Part shown: piece by piece, positions 51,277-58,752 of the stretch | How the letters are laid out: every line of letters starts with the position of its first letter | How positions within the stretch are numbered: the first letter of the stretch is position 1 | Source of the DNA: DASUFE01 sp036274675 | GTDB lineage: Bacteria > Pseudomonadota > Gammaproteobacteria > HTCC5015 | Reading direction: 5' to 3' | NCBI GenBank assembly: GCA_036274675.1 | Contig: DASUFE010000040.1 | Location: forward strand, 1 to 64,000 | Length of the DNA: 64,000 nucleotides | The notes under the pieces: model-generated | What the model saw: only the letters and a program-made list of their open reading frames with translations | What the model was told of the DNA's origin: nothing | Database searches by the model: none | Program-made: the position numbers and the translations under genes

Positions 51277-51425
51277 ATCGGCTCTACCGCTTTTGATGAA
51301 CGATAGAGGAGACTGGCAATATATATGCCCGCAGAAAATCGAAGCTGTTCGATTTAACGGGCGTTTTTCAATGGGGCGGCGCTAATGTATTGAAAGTTTT
51401 ACAAAACCGGGTAATTAAAGAATAA

Positions 51426-51570
51426 GAAGACCTCTCGCAGGGACGCCGGGACGCGGAGAAACGCGGTGGAAAAAATTATCCATTCCAAAGACGTTTATAA
51501 ATCTTGCTCGACCTGTTAATTCTCGACGTACTCTGCGTCCCGGCGTCCCCGCGAGAGATCCTGGTTTTGT
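51426..51570. repeat. Family H element
   Basis: Left 'gacctctcgcagggacgccgggacgcggagaaacgcgg' and right 'ctctgcgtcccggcgtccccgcgagagatcc' pair over nearly their full length. The interior 'taaatcttgctcgacctgtt' recurs in the next element. Confidence 0.8.
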
Positions 51571-51603
51571 CTTCACGGGCTGATAAAACTCGCCTGTAAG
51601 AGA

Positions 51604-51715
51604 AAATTTCTCCCGGTTACGCAGTAACGCGGAGAAACGCAGTGGAAACAAATTCGTACTAAAGACGACTATGAATCCTTCTTGACCTGTTCCCTGCGAG
51701 AGATCCTGGTTTGTT
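51604..51715. repeat. Family H element, shortened copy
   Basis: 'ttctcccggttacgcagtaacgcggagaaacgcagtgg' with interior 'gaatccttcttgacctgttc' and a truncated right arm 'cctgcgagagatcctggtttg'. It matches 51426-51570 except for a deletion of most of the right arm, so it is a decayed sister. The 463-bp gap 51277-51739 holds these two copies and no gene. Confidence 0.7.
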
Positions 51716-51739
51716 TTCTCGGGGTTATGGGTTATAGCT

Positions 51740-52180
51740 TTAAATTGTTCCGGTTTGTTTTAGCCATTGCATCAGCTGCGGCATCGGCAAGGCTCCCGAC
51801 ACGCGCTGCGCTTCCTGGCCGCCCTTGAACAGGATCAGCGTAGGAATACTGCGGATGCCCCAGCGTGCGGCGACGTCCGGCTCCGCTTCGGTATTGAGTT
51901 TGGCCAGGCGCAGCTTCGGCTCCAGCTGCCGCGCCGCCTGTTCGAACACGGGCGCGAAGGCCCGGCAAGGCGCGCACCAGGGCGCCCAGCAATCGACGAG
52001 CACGGGAACGCCGGTATGATTCAATACGGTGTCGAGCGCGCCGCCTTTCAGTTCCAGCGGTTTGCCGTTAAAAAGCGCCTGCTTGCACTGGCCGCATTTC
52101 GGGCCGTCGCTGATGCGTTCGGATTGTACGCGGTTGATGGAACCGCAGGACGGACAGGTAATGTGTAGAGTATCGTTCAT
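51740..52180 (-). CDS. trxC: Thioredoxin 2 with N-terminal zinc domain
   Basis: A protein of 146 aa. N-terminal zinc site C9-x2-C12 and C29-x2-C32 ('CPSCGSINR', 'CGQCKQALF'), then the thioredoxin fold with active site 'CWAPWCAPCRAF' (C69, C72) and the cis-Pro 'IRSIPTLILF'. E. coli TrxC has WCGPC; here the middle residue is Ala, which should shift the redox potential slightly. A cytoplasmic disulphide reductant induced by oxidative stress in relatives. Divergent from lemA, with a 299-bp gap in which I see no further gene. Confidence 0.93.
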   Translation of the reverse strand: MNDTLHITCPSCGSINRVQSERISDGPKCGQCKQALFNGKPLELKGGALDTVLNHTGVPVLVDCWAPWCAPCRAFAPVFEQAARQLEPKLRLAKLNTEAEPDVAARWGIRSIPTLILFKGGQEAQRVSGALPMPQLMQWLKQTGTI

Positions 52181-52479
52181 GCCCTCAATATGCGGTCCGG
52201 CCTGTACGATTTCAATCCCGTCGATTCCGCTGCGAAGGAACCGTGCGATTTGCGTATCAGGACTATATTTAAGGAATCCCTGAATAATGCATCCATGAAT
52301 TCTCAGAGCAAAGCAAAAAACAGACTTTTACTTTGCTTCATTTTCAAACACTTAAGGCCTTTGAAAATAGCGGCACAGCTGTTCCTTAGTGGTTGCATCT
52401 TGATATAGGCCCTTATGCGCTCTACTATGAATCTCCATCGCGGCCATCCGGCCACGTATTTTCTCGACAAGGGGCCTTT

Positions 52480-53070
52480 ATGAAGCTTGTTAAATATTTG
52501 GGGAGCATCGTACCCGTGTTACTGCTGCTCGGCGGTTGCGGCATCAATAATATTCCCACCTACGATGAACAGGTGAAAGCCAGCTGGGGACAGGTGGAAA
52601 ACCAGTATCAGCGCCGCGCGGACCTGATTCCGAACCTGGTGGAAACGGTCAAGGGATACGCCAGGCATGAAAGTGAAACCCTGCAGGCGGTGATGGAAGC
52701 CCGCGCCAAGGCCACCTCGGTGCAACTGGATGCCGCCTCACTGAGCGACCCGCAAGCCATGGCGCGCTTCGAAGCCGCGCAGGGGGAACTCAGCAGTGCA
52801 CTCAGCCGGCTGATGGTGGTGGTCGAACGTTATCCGGATCTGAAGGCCAACCAGAATTTCCTGGCCTTGCAGTCGCAACTCGAGGGCTCTGAAAACCGGA
52901 TCTCCGTCGCACGACGCGACTATATCGAAGCGGTGGCGCGCTATAACACGGAAATCCGCACCTTCCCCGGCCGCATCTGGCATAGCCTGCTCTACAGTGA
53001 GCTGCCGCTGCGCGAGAGTTTCAAGTCGACCTCGCCTAATGCCGAACAGGCGCCCCAGGTTAAATTCTGA
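52480..53070 (+). CDS. lemA: LemA-family lipoprotein
   Basis: A protein of 196 aa from the ATG at 52480 (AAGGGG 5 bases upstream). Here it has a lipobox 'LLLLGGCGIN' in place of the usual N-terminal membrane helix. Core: 'TYDEQVKASWGQVENQYQRRADLIPNLV' region, 'YPDLKANQNFLALQSQLEGSENRI' region and 'NTEIRTFPG', full family pattern of long antiparallel helices. The stop overlaps the next start (TGATG), so it is co-translated with the first TPM gene. LemA-TPM pairs are common; their shared role is not settled. Confidence 0.9.
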   Translation: MKLVKYLGSIVPVLLLLGGCGINNIPTYDEQVKASWGQVENQYQRRADLIPNLVETVKGYARHESETLQAVMEARAKATSVQLDAASLSDPQAMARFEAAQGELSSALSRLMVVVERYPDLKANQNFLALQSQLEGSENRISVARRDYIEAVARYNTEIRTFPGRIWHSLLYSELPLRESFKSTSPNAEQAPQVKF

Positions 53071-53693
53071 TGATGGCGCTGCGCGGCATGGGGGCTGCCG
53101 TTCTGCTGCTGCCCGCATTGTGCGCGGCGGAGATTAAGTTTCCCCCGCCGGCCTGGGTGAGCGATTACGTCGGCGTGCTGAGCCCTGATACGATGGAACT
53201 GCTGGCCTCGCGACTGATCGCGCATGAGCAGGAGACTACCAACCAGATTGTTGTCGTGATACTGTCCGATCTGCAGGGCTATCCCATCGAGGACTTCGCT
53301 TACCAGCTCGGTCGGCACTGGGGCGTCGGCCAGAAAGACAGAAATAACGGCGTGGTGCTGCTGGTAGTGATCACCCCGACGGAAAGCAGGGTCCGTATCG
53401 CAGTCGGCTACGGCCTGGAAGGCGCGCTGACCGACATCAGGGCTACAGACATCGCACGCAATGTGATCGTGCCGCAGTTCAACCGGGGAAATTTTGAAGC
53501 CGGGATTATTGAAGGCGTGGCGGCGATTATCAGCACGGTGCGCGGCGAATATGGCCCGTTTCCCGCCGATCACTTCCTTCCCCGTGTAAATAATTTGCTG
53601 TGGATTCCGATTATTGCCTGCCTGGTGTCGTTGCCGGTTCTGCTGCTGTATTTAATAAGGCGGCGCTGGCAATGGACCTCTAATCTCCGGTAA
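53070..53693 (+). CDS. TPM-domain membrane protein 1
   Basis: A protein of 207 aa. Signal peptide (ALCAAE near 20), TPM domain with 'VSDYVGVLSPDTMELL', 'TTNQIVVVILSDLQGYPIEDFAYQLGRHWGVGQKDRNNGV' region and 'RIAVGYGLEGALTD', then a C-terminal transmembrane helix (about 177-196) and a basic tail. It lacks the Gly-rich tail that its neighbour has. Overlaps lemA by one base and is 6 bp ahead of the next TPM gene, to which it is closely similar. Confidence 0.88.
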   Translation: MMALRGMGAAVLLLPALCAAEIKFPPPAWVSDYVGVLSPDTMELLASRLIAHEQETTNQIVVVILSDLQGYPIEDFAYQLGRHWGVGQKDRNNGVVLLVVITPTESRVRIAVGYGLEGALTDIRATDIARNVIVPQFNRGNFEAGIIEGVAAIISTVRGEYGPFPADHFLPRVNNLLWIPIIACLVSLPVLLLYLIRRRWQWTSNLR

Positions 53694-53699
53694 GAGACC

Positions 53700-54434
53700 A
53701 TGAAAATTCAAACTTCTGAACGGTTGTTTACATTAATGCGTATGCGGCGCCGCCTTATCGGTTTATTTGCACTGCTCCCGCTGTTCTGCGCCGCGGCCAT
53801 CGAGTTCCCCGAGTTAACCGGCCGCGTGGTGGATAACGCCGGCATGCTGAGCCCGGCGACGGAACAGGCGCTGACGGAACAACTGGCCGCCCTCGAACAG
53901 GCCACCACGAATCAGCTTGTCGTGGTCACACTGCCCGATCTGCAAGGCTATACCATCGAGGACTTCGGTTACCAGCTCGGGCGTCACTGGGGCATCGGAC
54001 AAAAAGGCAAGGACAACGGCGTCGTACTTCTGGTCGCGAAAGCGGAACGCAAGGTGCGCATCGACGTCGGGTATGGGTTGGAAGGGCAACTGACCGATGC
54101 CCTCAGCGCGAACATCATTCACTCGGTGATCCTGCCATACTTCAAAAAAGGGGATTTTGAAGGCGGCATTACACAGGGCGTAGCGGCAATCACCGGGGTG
54201 TTCAGCGATCAATCGACATATGTAGAACGGCCCAGAGGGGAAGAGCCGCCGATGATTCCCTTTTTTATCTTCTGGGTTATCTTTGTGTTTTTCATAATTT
54301 TCGCAAACATTCGTAAAGGCTCGCGCAGGACCATCTTCGGTGGCGGCGGTGGTTTTCGCAGCGGCGGAGGTGGCGGCGGTTTTCGCGGGGGCGGCGGCAG
54401 CTTTGGGGGCGGCGGTGCTTCGGGTGGTTGGTAA
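53700..54434 (+). CDS. TPM-domain membrane protein 2 with Gly-rich tail
   Basis: A protein of 244 aa. Start at 53700; a later Met at 53733 is possible. Signal helix, TPM domain ('VVDNAGMLSPATEQAL', 'TTNQLVVVTLPDLQGYTIEDFGYQLGRHWGIG' region, 'RIDVGYGLEGQLTDA'), a transmembrane helix (about 183-202), then a tail of Gly/Phe/Ser repeats ending 'GGGASGGW', the typical YgcG end. The TPM core is about two-thirds identical by eye to the gene before it, so the pair is a tandem duplication in which only one copy keeps the tail. Confidence 0.9.
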   Translation: MKIQTSERLFTLMRMRRRLIGLFALLPLFCAAAIEFPELTGRVVDNAGMLSPATEQALTEQLAALEQATTNQLVVVTLPDLQGYTIEDFGYQLGRHWGIGQKGKDNGVVLLVAKAERKVRIDVGYGLEGQLTDALSANIIHSVILPYFKKGDFEGGITQGVAAITGVFSDQSTYVERPRGEEPPMIPFFIFWVIFVFFIIFANIRKGSRRTIFGGGGGFRSGGGGGGFRGGGGSFGGGGASGGW

Positions 54435-54447
54435 TGGGGGAATATAA

Positions 54448-55074
54448 ATGAAGCTCTTGAATGCGGATCAACAACGCAAAGTGGCGCAGGCGATCGCCGA
54501 GGTGGAGCGGCATACCGATGCCGAGCTGGTGGCAGTGCTGGCCGGGCAAAGCGACCATTACAACTATATCCCGCTGCTGTGGGCCGCGCTGCCAGCCTTG
54601 CTGACGCCGACGCTGCTACTGTTGTCGCCGTTCTGGCTGGACGCAAAGAGCATCGCATTGATCCAGCTGCTGGTGTTCATTGTAGCCGCGCTGCTGTTGC
54701 GCATACCGGCACTGGCGATCCGGCTGATTCCAAAATCGGTTCGCTACTGGCGCGCCTCGAACATGGCGCGCCGGCAGTTTCTCGATAACAACCTGCACCA
54801 TACGCGGGGCGAAACCGGGGTTCTGATTTTTGTATCCGAAGCGGAACGCTACGTCGAAATCATCGCCGACCGCGGAATTAACTCCAAAGTAAAACAGGAA
54901 CAGTGGGAAAGCATGGTTTCGGATTTTGTCGCCGCCGTACAGCGTGGCGAGACGCTGCAGGGCTTCCTGTCCTGTATCGAGGCCTGCGGCGCGCTGTTGA
55001 GCCGGCATGCGCCCGCCACGGCCGGACGCAACGAAAACGAGCTGTCGAACCGCCTGATTATCGTCGATCAGTGA
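54448..55074 (+). CDS. TPM-domain membrane protein 3 (short cytoplasmic start)
   Basis: A protein of 208 aa. No signal peptide. An N-terminal half TPM ('LNADQQRKVAQAIAEVERHTDAELVAVLAG' region), two transmembrane helices (about 35-85) inserted in the domain, then the TPM remainder 'GVLIFVSEAERYVEIIADRGI' and 'VQRGETLQGFLSCIEACG'. This split arrangement is seen in the third gene of many lemA clusters. Starts 13 bp after the Gly-rich paralogue, so it completes a four-gene operon. Confidence 0.87.
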   Translation: MKLLNADQQRKVAQAIAEVERHTDAELVAVLAGQSDHYNYIPLLWAALPALLTPTLLLLSPFWLDAKSIALIQLLVFIVAALLLRIPALAIRLIPKSVRYWRASNMARRQFLDNNLHHTRGETGVLIFVSEAERYVEIIADRGINSKVKQEQWESMVSDFVAAVQRGETLQGFLSCIEACGALLSRHAPATAGRNENELSNRLIIVDQ

Positions 55075-55174
55075 CCGGCGGTCATGGACAGCCGTTCATC
55101 GATCAGGGTTTACCTGTCAATCAGAGAATGATCTGCTAGACTCATCGCATCACCGCCACTTAAAGGAGACTGCG

Positions 55175-55363
55175 ATGCGCGGTTTATTCTTGATAAGCAT
55201 TTTGATCGCACTGGCCATCGTCGGATATCTGCACGCCAAAAACTCCACCACTGCTCTGGAATCGGATACGGCCGAGAACAAGATCCAGGAGGTGGAACAG
55301 CAGGTGAACACGGCGATGCAGCAGCAAATGGATAACCTGAAACAGCAGTCGGAGCAGCAGTAA
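55175..55363 (+). CDS. Small membrane-anchored coiled-coil protein
   Basis: A protein of 62 aa with AAAGGAG before the ATG. One transmembrane helix (about 4-19), then a Gln/Glu-rich helix 'ENKIQEVEQQVNTAMQQQMDNL' that should form a coiled coil. A strong ribosome site and protein-like composition make it credible. It lies 100 bp behind the lemA-TPM operon. No family recognised. Confidence 0.7.
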   Translation: MRGLFLISILIALAIVGYLHAKNSTTALESDTAENKIQEVEQQVNTAMQQQMDNLKQQSEQQ

Positions 55364-55499
55364 CAACACATCCCCCTTTAATTCCTCCCGTTGGGCGCAG
55401 TCCTGCATAGAAACGAGGGGATGGCCAGGACGAACGGCCCTGGATAATGAGGCTTTAGTGGATGTATCACCTGTCGGTCGACGCGAAGCCCAATCCGGG

Positions 55500-55745
55500 G
55501 ATGTGGCTTATTGGCCCACCCGTATCAAAACTCAGAGGCTCCAAATTTATTTTCCCCCTTCGAAGCGAAGGCGGATGCCGAAGGCCGCTGGGCAGAGCCC
55601 TGCGTAAAAACGGGAAGGCCAGGGGGTACGTGTCTGGTGATAGCGCTATTAGCACTCCCCACATCACAACTCAGAGCTGCTCAGAAGAAGCATCCCCCTC
55701 TCCCCCTTCGGGACGAAGGGGGAAAATAAAATCAGGGGCTCCAGG
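55500..55745. repeat. Family P repeats, inverted orientation
   Basis: 'tgtggcttattggc', 'tcaaaactcagaggctcc', 'aaatttattttcccccttcg' and later 'gtgtctggtgatagcgctat', 'cacatcacaactcagag' and 'cccccttcgggacgaaggggg' are the 87-bp-type unit read from the other strand, about twice over. Convergent genes flank it. No gene is seen in 55364-55747. Confidence 0.75.
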
Positions 55746-55747
55746 CT

Positions 55748-56524
55748 TTAAGACTTACTCGCGTGCTGTTGCAGCAGGTATTGATAAATCAGTTCAGCGG
55801 GCCGGATGTCCTGCTCCGACAGGCCGTGGTTACCGAATAAGCGGTTAAATTCCAGTATATAGGGCTGCTCGCCTACCATCGCGACATCGAAGCCCGCGTG
55901 ATTGATTTCCAGTTGGCGGCTCAACCTCTCCACCAGTTCCACCGCGGCCGCTGGCGCGGGCGCGAAATCCAAGCTGCCGCCGGCGGCAATGTTGTTGTGG
56001 AACCCGTCGGGAGACTGCAGCCGCCAGTAACTTGCGACCACGCGATCGCCGATCACGACCAGGCGCAGATCGCGGTCGATCGGCAGATATTCCTGCGCAT
56101 ACAATACCTGGCGGCCCCGGCAGTAACGGTGCCAGTCCAGTTCATTGTCGATCTTGTATACACCGCGACCCTCGCTGCTGCGCACGTCCTTGGCCACGAA
56201 GGGAAACACAAACTGCTCCAGCAGGGCGCGGATGCCTTCGGGAGTGCCGGCCTCGACCTGGGTTTGGGGGATATTCCGAGGACATACGGTCTGGAATATG
56301 CGCGTCATCTCCACCTTGTCGTGCCCGAGGTGGTAACTCGCGATGCTGGGAAAAATCCGGCAGTTGAGGCCGTAGTAGAGGCTGTTGACCTGCCAGTATT
56401 CGGGGAACAGCACCCAGTCGGCGGCGCGCACAAGATCGAGGTGCTCGAGATATTTCTCGGGCTTGATGTAGTGCACGCCGGTTATGTGCAGGCTGCGAAA
56501 GACGTCGAAGGAAACAATCCGCAT
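55748..56524 (-). CDS. ATP-grasp ligase-like protein (RimK type)
   Basis: A protein of 258 aa. ATP-grasp features: 'PFVAKDVRSSEGRGVYKI' (binding loop with Lys), 'LYAQEYLPIDRDLRLVVIGDRVVA' region, 'NIAAGGSLDFAPAP' and the metal-binding end 'HAGFDVAMVGEQPYILEFNRLFG'. The last is the D...E-x-N pattern of RimK/glutathione-synthetase-like ligases. Members join an amino acid or amine to a carboxylate with ATP. The N-terminal domain is short. Substrates unknown. No ribosome site is obvious at its ATG. Confidence 0.82.
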   Translation of the reverse strand: MRIVSFDVFRSLHITGVHYIKPEKYLEHLDLVRAADWVLFPEYWQVNSLYYGLNCRIFPSIASYHLGHDKVEMTRIFQTVCPRNIPQTQVEAGTPEGIRALLEQFVFPFVAKDVRSSEGRGVYKIDNELDWHRYCRGRQVLYAQEYLPIDRDLRLVVIGDRVVASYWRLQSPDGFHNNIAAGGSLDFAPAPAAAVELVERLSRQLEINHAGFDVAMVGEQPYILEFNRLFGNHGLSEQDIRPAELIYQYLLQQHASKS

Positions 56525-56534
56525 TTAAGACCAA

Positions 56535-56672
56535 CCACTGAGGGCACAGAGCTCGCAGAGAACAAGGGTTAAGAATAAAGCATCCCGCGGGATTATAAGC
56601 AATAAACAGTATCCGGGGCGTTTCAGATTGGGTTGTTAACGCTCTGTGCTCTCAGCTGTGGTTTGATTTTAT
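56535..56672. repeat. Diverged hairpin element, possibly family H
   Basis: 'accactgagggcacagagctcgcagagaac' and 'ttaacgctctgtgctctcagctgtggt' pair around an A/T-rich interior containing 'tcccgcgggatta'. The arms differ from the main family H sequence but keep the same plan, length and position between two genes of one strand. Confidence 0.5.
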
Positions 56673-56679
56673 CTAGCCG

Positions 56680-56970
56680 TTATTTTTCAACGAGGTGCAT
56701 GCCGGATTCACCGGCTTGTTGCGGGGATTTCAGGGGTTTCAACAGATACTCCAGGCCGTTGATCCTGATTTCGAGGGCCAGCGCCAGCAGGCGGCCCAGT
56801 TGTCCTTCCGGAAAGCCGTTGTCGGCGAACCAGAGCAGGTAGGGTTCCGGCAGGTCGATCAGCAGCCAACCCTGATATTTACCGTAAGGCATGCTGGTCC
56901 GGGCCAGCTGCAGCAGGTCGTTTTGGTCGAACACTTCGGTTCTCCCTCTGACGATGACAGACCGGGGCAT
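56680..56970 (-). CDS. DUF3820-family protein
   Basis: A protein of 96 aa. Family core 'FDQNDLLQLARTSMPYGKYQGWLLIDLPEPYLLWFADNGFPEGQLGRLLALALEIRINGLEYLL' spans residues about 14-78. The usual form begins near that Phe, so the first dozen residues from the chosen ATG are extra. It is a putative quorum-sensing-regulated or PAS-adjacent small cytoplasmic protein in Gammaproteobacteria; no activity is known. Located in the same direction as the ATP-grasp gene. Confidence 0.85.
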   Translation of the reverse strand: MPRSVIVRGRTEVFDQNDLLQLARTSMPYGKYQGWLLIDLPEPYLLWFADNGFPEGQLGRLLALALEIRINGLEYLLKPLKSPQQAGESGMHLVEK

Positions 56971-57019
56971 TGTAGCAGCGATCTCCCACCACTGTCGTGT
57001 ACTTCGCTATGTACCCTGT

Positions 57020-57180
57020 CCCCCTTTGCGTCGAAGGGGGAACCAGTCCAGGGATGTGGCTTATTGGCACATTTGCATCACGACCCAGTAACCTACGAGT
57101 CTAGGGATGTAACTCATAGGCACTCCCTTTCACGACTCAGCAACCCCGAACTCCATCCCCCGAAGGTCAGGGGGATGCAA
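57020..57180. repeat. Family P repeats, inverted orientation, diverged
   Basis: 'ccccctttgcgtcgaaggggg', then 'ccagggatgtggcttattggcac', 'atcacgacccagtaac', and again 'tagggatgtaactcataggcactccc', 'cacgactcagcaacccc'. This is about two units of the 87-type element on the other strand, more diverged than the 13.7-kb array. It occupies the 292-bp gap between DUF3820 and slyD. Confidence 0.65.
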
Positions 57181-57262
57181 AATCTATTTGCAGGGTCACA
57201 CTTGCCAAATGCGTCCCCGGCCATAATACTTAACCGCTTTAAAACCGCATACGAGCAATAGA

Positions 57263-57748
57263 ATGAGTATCAGCGACAACGACGTAGTCAGCTTCCATTA
57301 CACCCTGAAGAACGAGAGCGGCGAATTGCTGGAATCCTCGCAGGGACAAGAGCCGGTCACATACCTGCACGGCCACGGCGCCATGATCCCCGGCGTGGAG
57401 AAGGCCATCACCGGCAAGCAGGCGGGCGACAGCTTCAGCATCAGCGTTCCCCCCGAGGACGCCTACGGCCCCCGGCAGGAAGACGCGATACAACGCATCT
57501 CGCTCAAACACCTGCACGGCGCCAAGACCTGGAAACCGGGCATGATGGCGATCGTGGAAACCAACCAGGGGCCGCGGCAGGTGCTGGTGGTCAAGGTCGG
57601 CCATTCCATGGCCGATATCGATCTCAACCATCCCCTGGCCGGCATGACGCTGAACTTCGACGTCGAGATTACTGAAGTGCGGGCGGCCACCGAGGAAGAA
57701 CTGGCGCATGGGCATGTGCATGGGCCGGGCGGTCACCATCACGGATGA
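57263..57748 (+). CDS. slyD: FKBP-type peptidyl-prolyl isomerase SlyD
   Basis: A protein of 161 aa. FKBP half 'VVSFHYTLKNESGELLESS', 'YLHGHGAMIPGVEKAITGKQAGD' region, insert-in-flap domain from about 70-125 ('MMAIVETNQGPRQVLVVKV'), then the FKBP end 'PLAGMTLNFDVEITEVR'. The C-terminal tail is short and has six His (HGHVHGPGGHHHG), able to bind nickel but without the Cys-rich stretch of E. coli SlyD. Chaperone and prolyl isomerase in the cytoplasm, with a role in nickel enzyme maturation in relatives. Confidence 0.93.
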   Translation: MSISDNDVVSFHYTLKNESGELLESSQGQEPVTYLHGHGAMIPGVEKAITGKQAGDSFSISVPPEDAYGPRQEDAIQRISLKHLHGAKTWKPGMMAIVETNQGPRQVLVVKVGHSMADIDLNHPLAGMTLNFDVEITEVRAATEEELAHGHVHGPGGHHHG

Positions 57749-57796
57749 TTTATTCCCCCTTCGTACCGAAGGGGGATGGCCAAGGCCAGGGGGATG
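57749..57796. repeat. Family P palindrome behind slyD
   Basis: 'ttcccccttcgtaccgaagggggatggccaaggccagggggatg', almost the same as the module at 4737-4783, starting 2-5 bp after the stop. Possible terminator. Confidence 0.7.
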
Positions 57797-57854
57797 AATT
57801 CATCTGGTCCCTTAATAAAACCTGCAACTCACACTCATTCGGCGTTTTCAATAA

Positions 57855-58388
57855 ATGATTATTGTTGCTCCCATTGATTTGCAGCAACAGCAACAGGTCG
57901 TGGAGCAAACGCATCATTATATAGAGCGCGCATGCGAAATCTTCGGCCACCGCTTTGCCCAAATTCCGGTGCTGTTCGATCTGCGCGGCCGCAGCGCGGG
58001 CATGTACCGCGTCCGGAACGCACAACGCCAGATCCGTTACAACGCACATCTCTTCGCCAAATACTTCGAGGACAATCTGTGCGTGACCGTGCCGCATGAA
58101 GTGGCGCACTATGTCATCGATTGTTTATACGGAATCCGCAAGGTACGGCCGCACGGCGCGGAATGGAAAGCGGTGATGCGGGAATTCGGCGCCGACGCCA
58201 GCCGCACCTGCCGCTACGACTTCAGCGGCACACCGGTCAAATCAGAAAAACGTTACGACTATCACTGCGGCTGCAAGACCCATCAGCTGACCACGCGCCG
58301 CCACAACAAGGTGCTGAAGAGCGGAATTTATTACGTCTGCAAATCCTGCAATGGAAAACTGACTTATTCTTCGCGTCACGTCCGTTGA
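57855..58388 (+). CDS. sprT: SprT-family zinc metalloprotease-like protein
   Basis: A protein of 177 aa. Zinc motif 'VTVPHEVAHYVID' (HEVAH at 81-85) with a downstream 'HGAEWKAVMREFGAD' (third His) and a C-terminal zinc ribbon: 'YHCGCKTHQLTTRRHNKV' and 'YYVCKSCNGKL'. This matches bacterial SprT (about 165 aa). Eukaryotic relatives (Spartan) cut DNA-protein cross-links; the bacterial role is not settled. No ribosome site is apparent before the ATG. Confidence 0.9.
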   Translation: MIIVAPIDLQQQQQVVEQTHHYIERACEIFGHRFAQIPVLFDLRGRSAGMYRVRNAQRQIRYNAHLFAKYFEDNLCVTVPHEVAHYVIDCLYGIRKVRPHGAEWKAVMREFGADASRTCRYDFSGTPVKSEKRYDYHCGCKTHQLTTRRHNKVLKSGIYYVCKSCNGKLTYSSRHVR

Positions 58389-58414
58389 GCAATGGGCCCC
58401 TCATTGCTCAACGG
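58382..58414. repeat. Perfect 13-bp inverted repeat starting in the sprT stop region
   Basis: ccgttgagcaatg (58382-58394), a 7-base loop, cattgctcaacgg (58402-58414). A third copy of the arm, 'cactgctcaacgaaacc', lies near 58449. The first arm contains the sprT stop codon. There is no T-run directly after, so it is either a factor-dependent terminator or a protein-binding site upstream of the LytS-type gene. Confidence 0.7.
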
Positions 58415-58752
58415 AACGTGGTCTTCCGCCCTGTTTTTCCGTTGTGATCCATCACTGCTCAACGAAACCGTGATCTCTATTATCCGGACGCACCATCCTG
58501 ACGGATGGCCGCATGTCAGGTCTCTTGCCATGTCGCACTTAGATAGCCCGGCAACCTTGATAATCTAAAATCTACCCGCCATCCGGAGGTCCGGCAACGC
58601 GGTTGGGACGAAACTCCGTTTTCAAGTTTTGAAATCCCGCGCCCGCGGGGCAGCCGATTTGAACAAAGCCCGCGAATAGGTGATGATTGTGCATTCCAAC
58701 TTTGAACATCGCGCCTGGCCAATACGGCCAGGCAATTAAAGAACATGCAAAC

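Noticed and set aside
55462..55848. Frame of 128 aa between the coiled-coil protein and the ATP-grasp gene
   Set aside because: It translates family P repeats and ends inside the ATP-grasp gene; not a protein.
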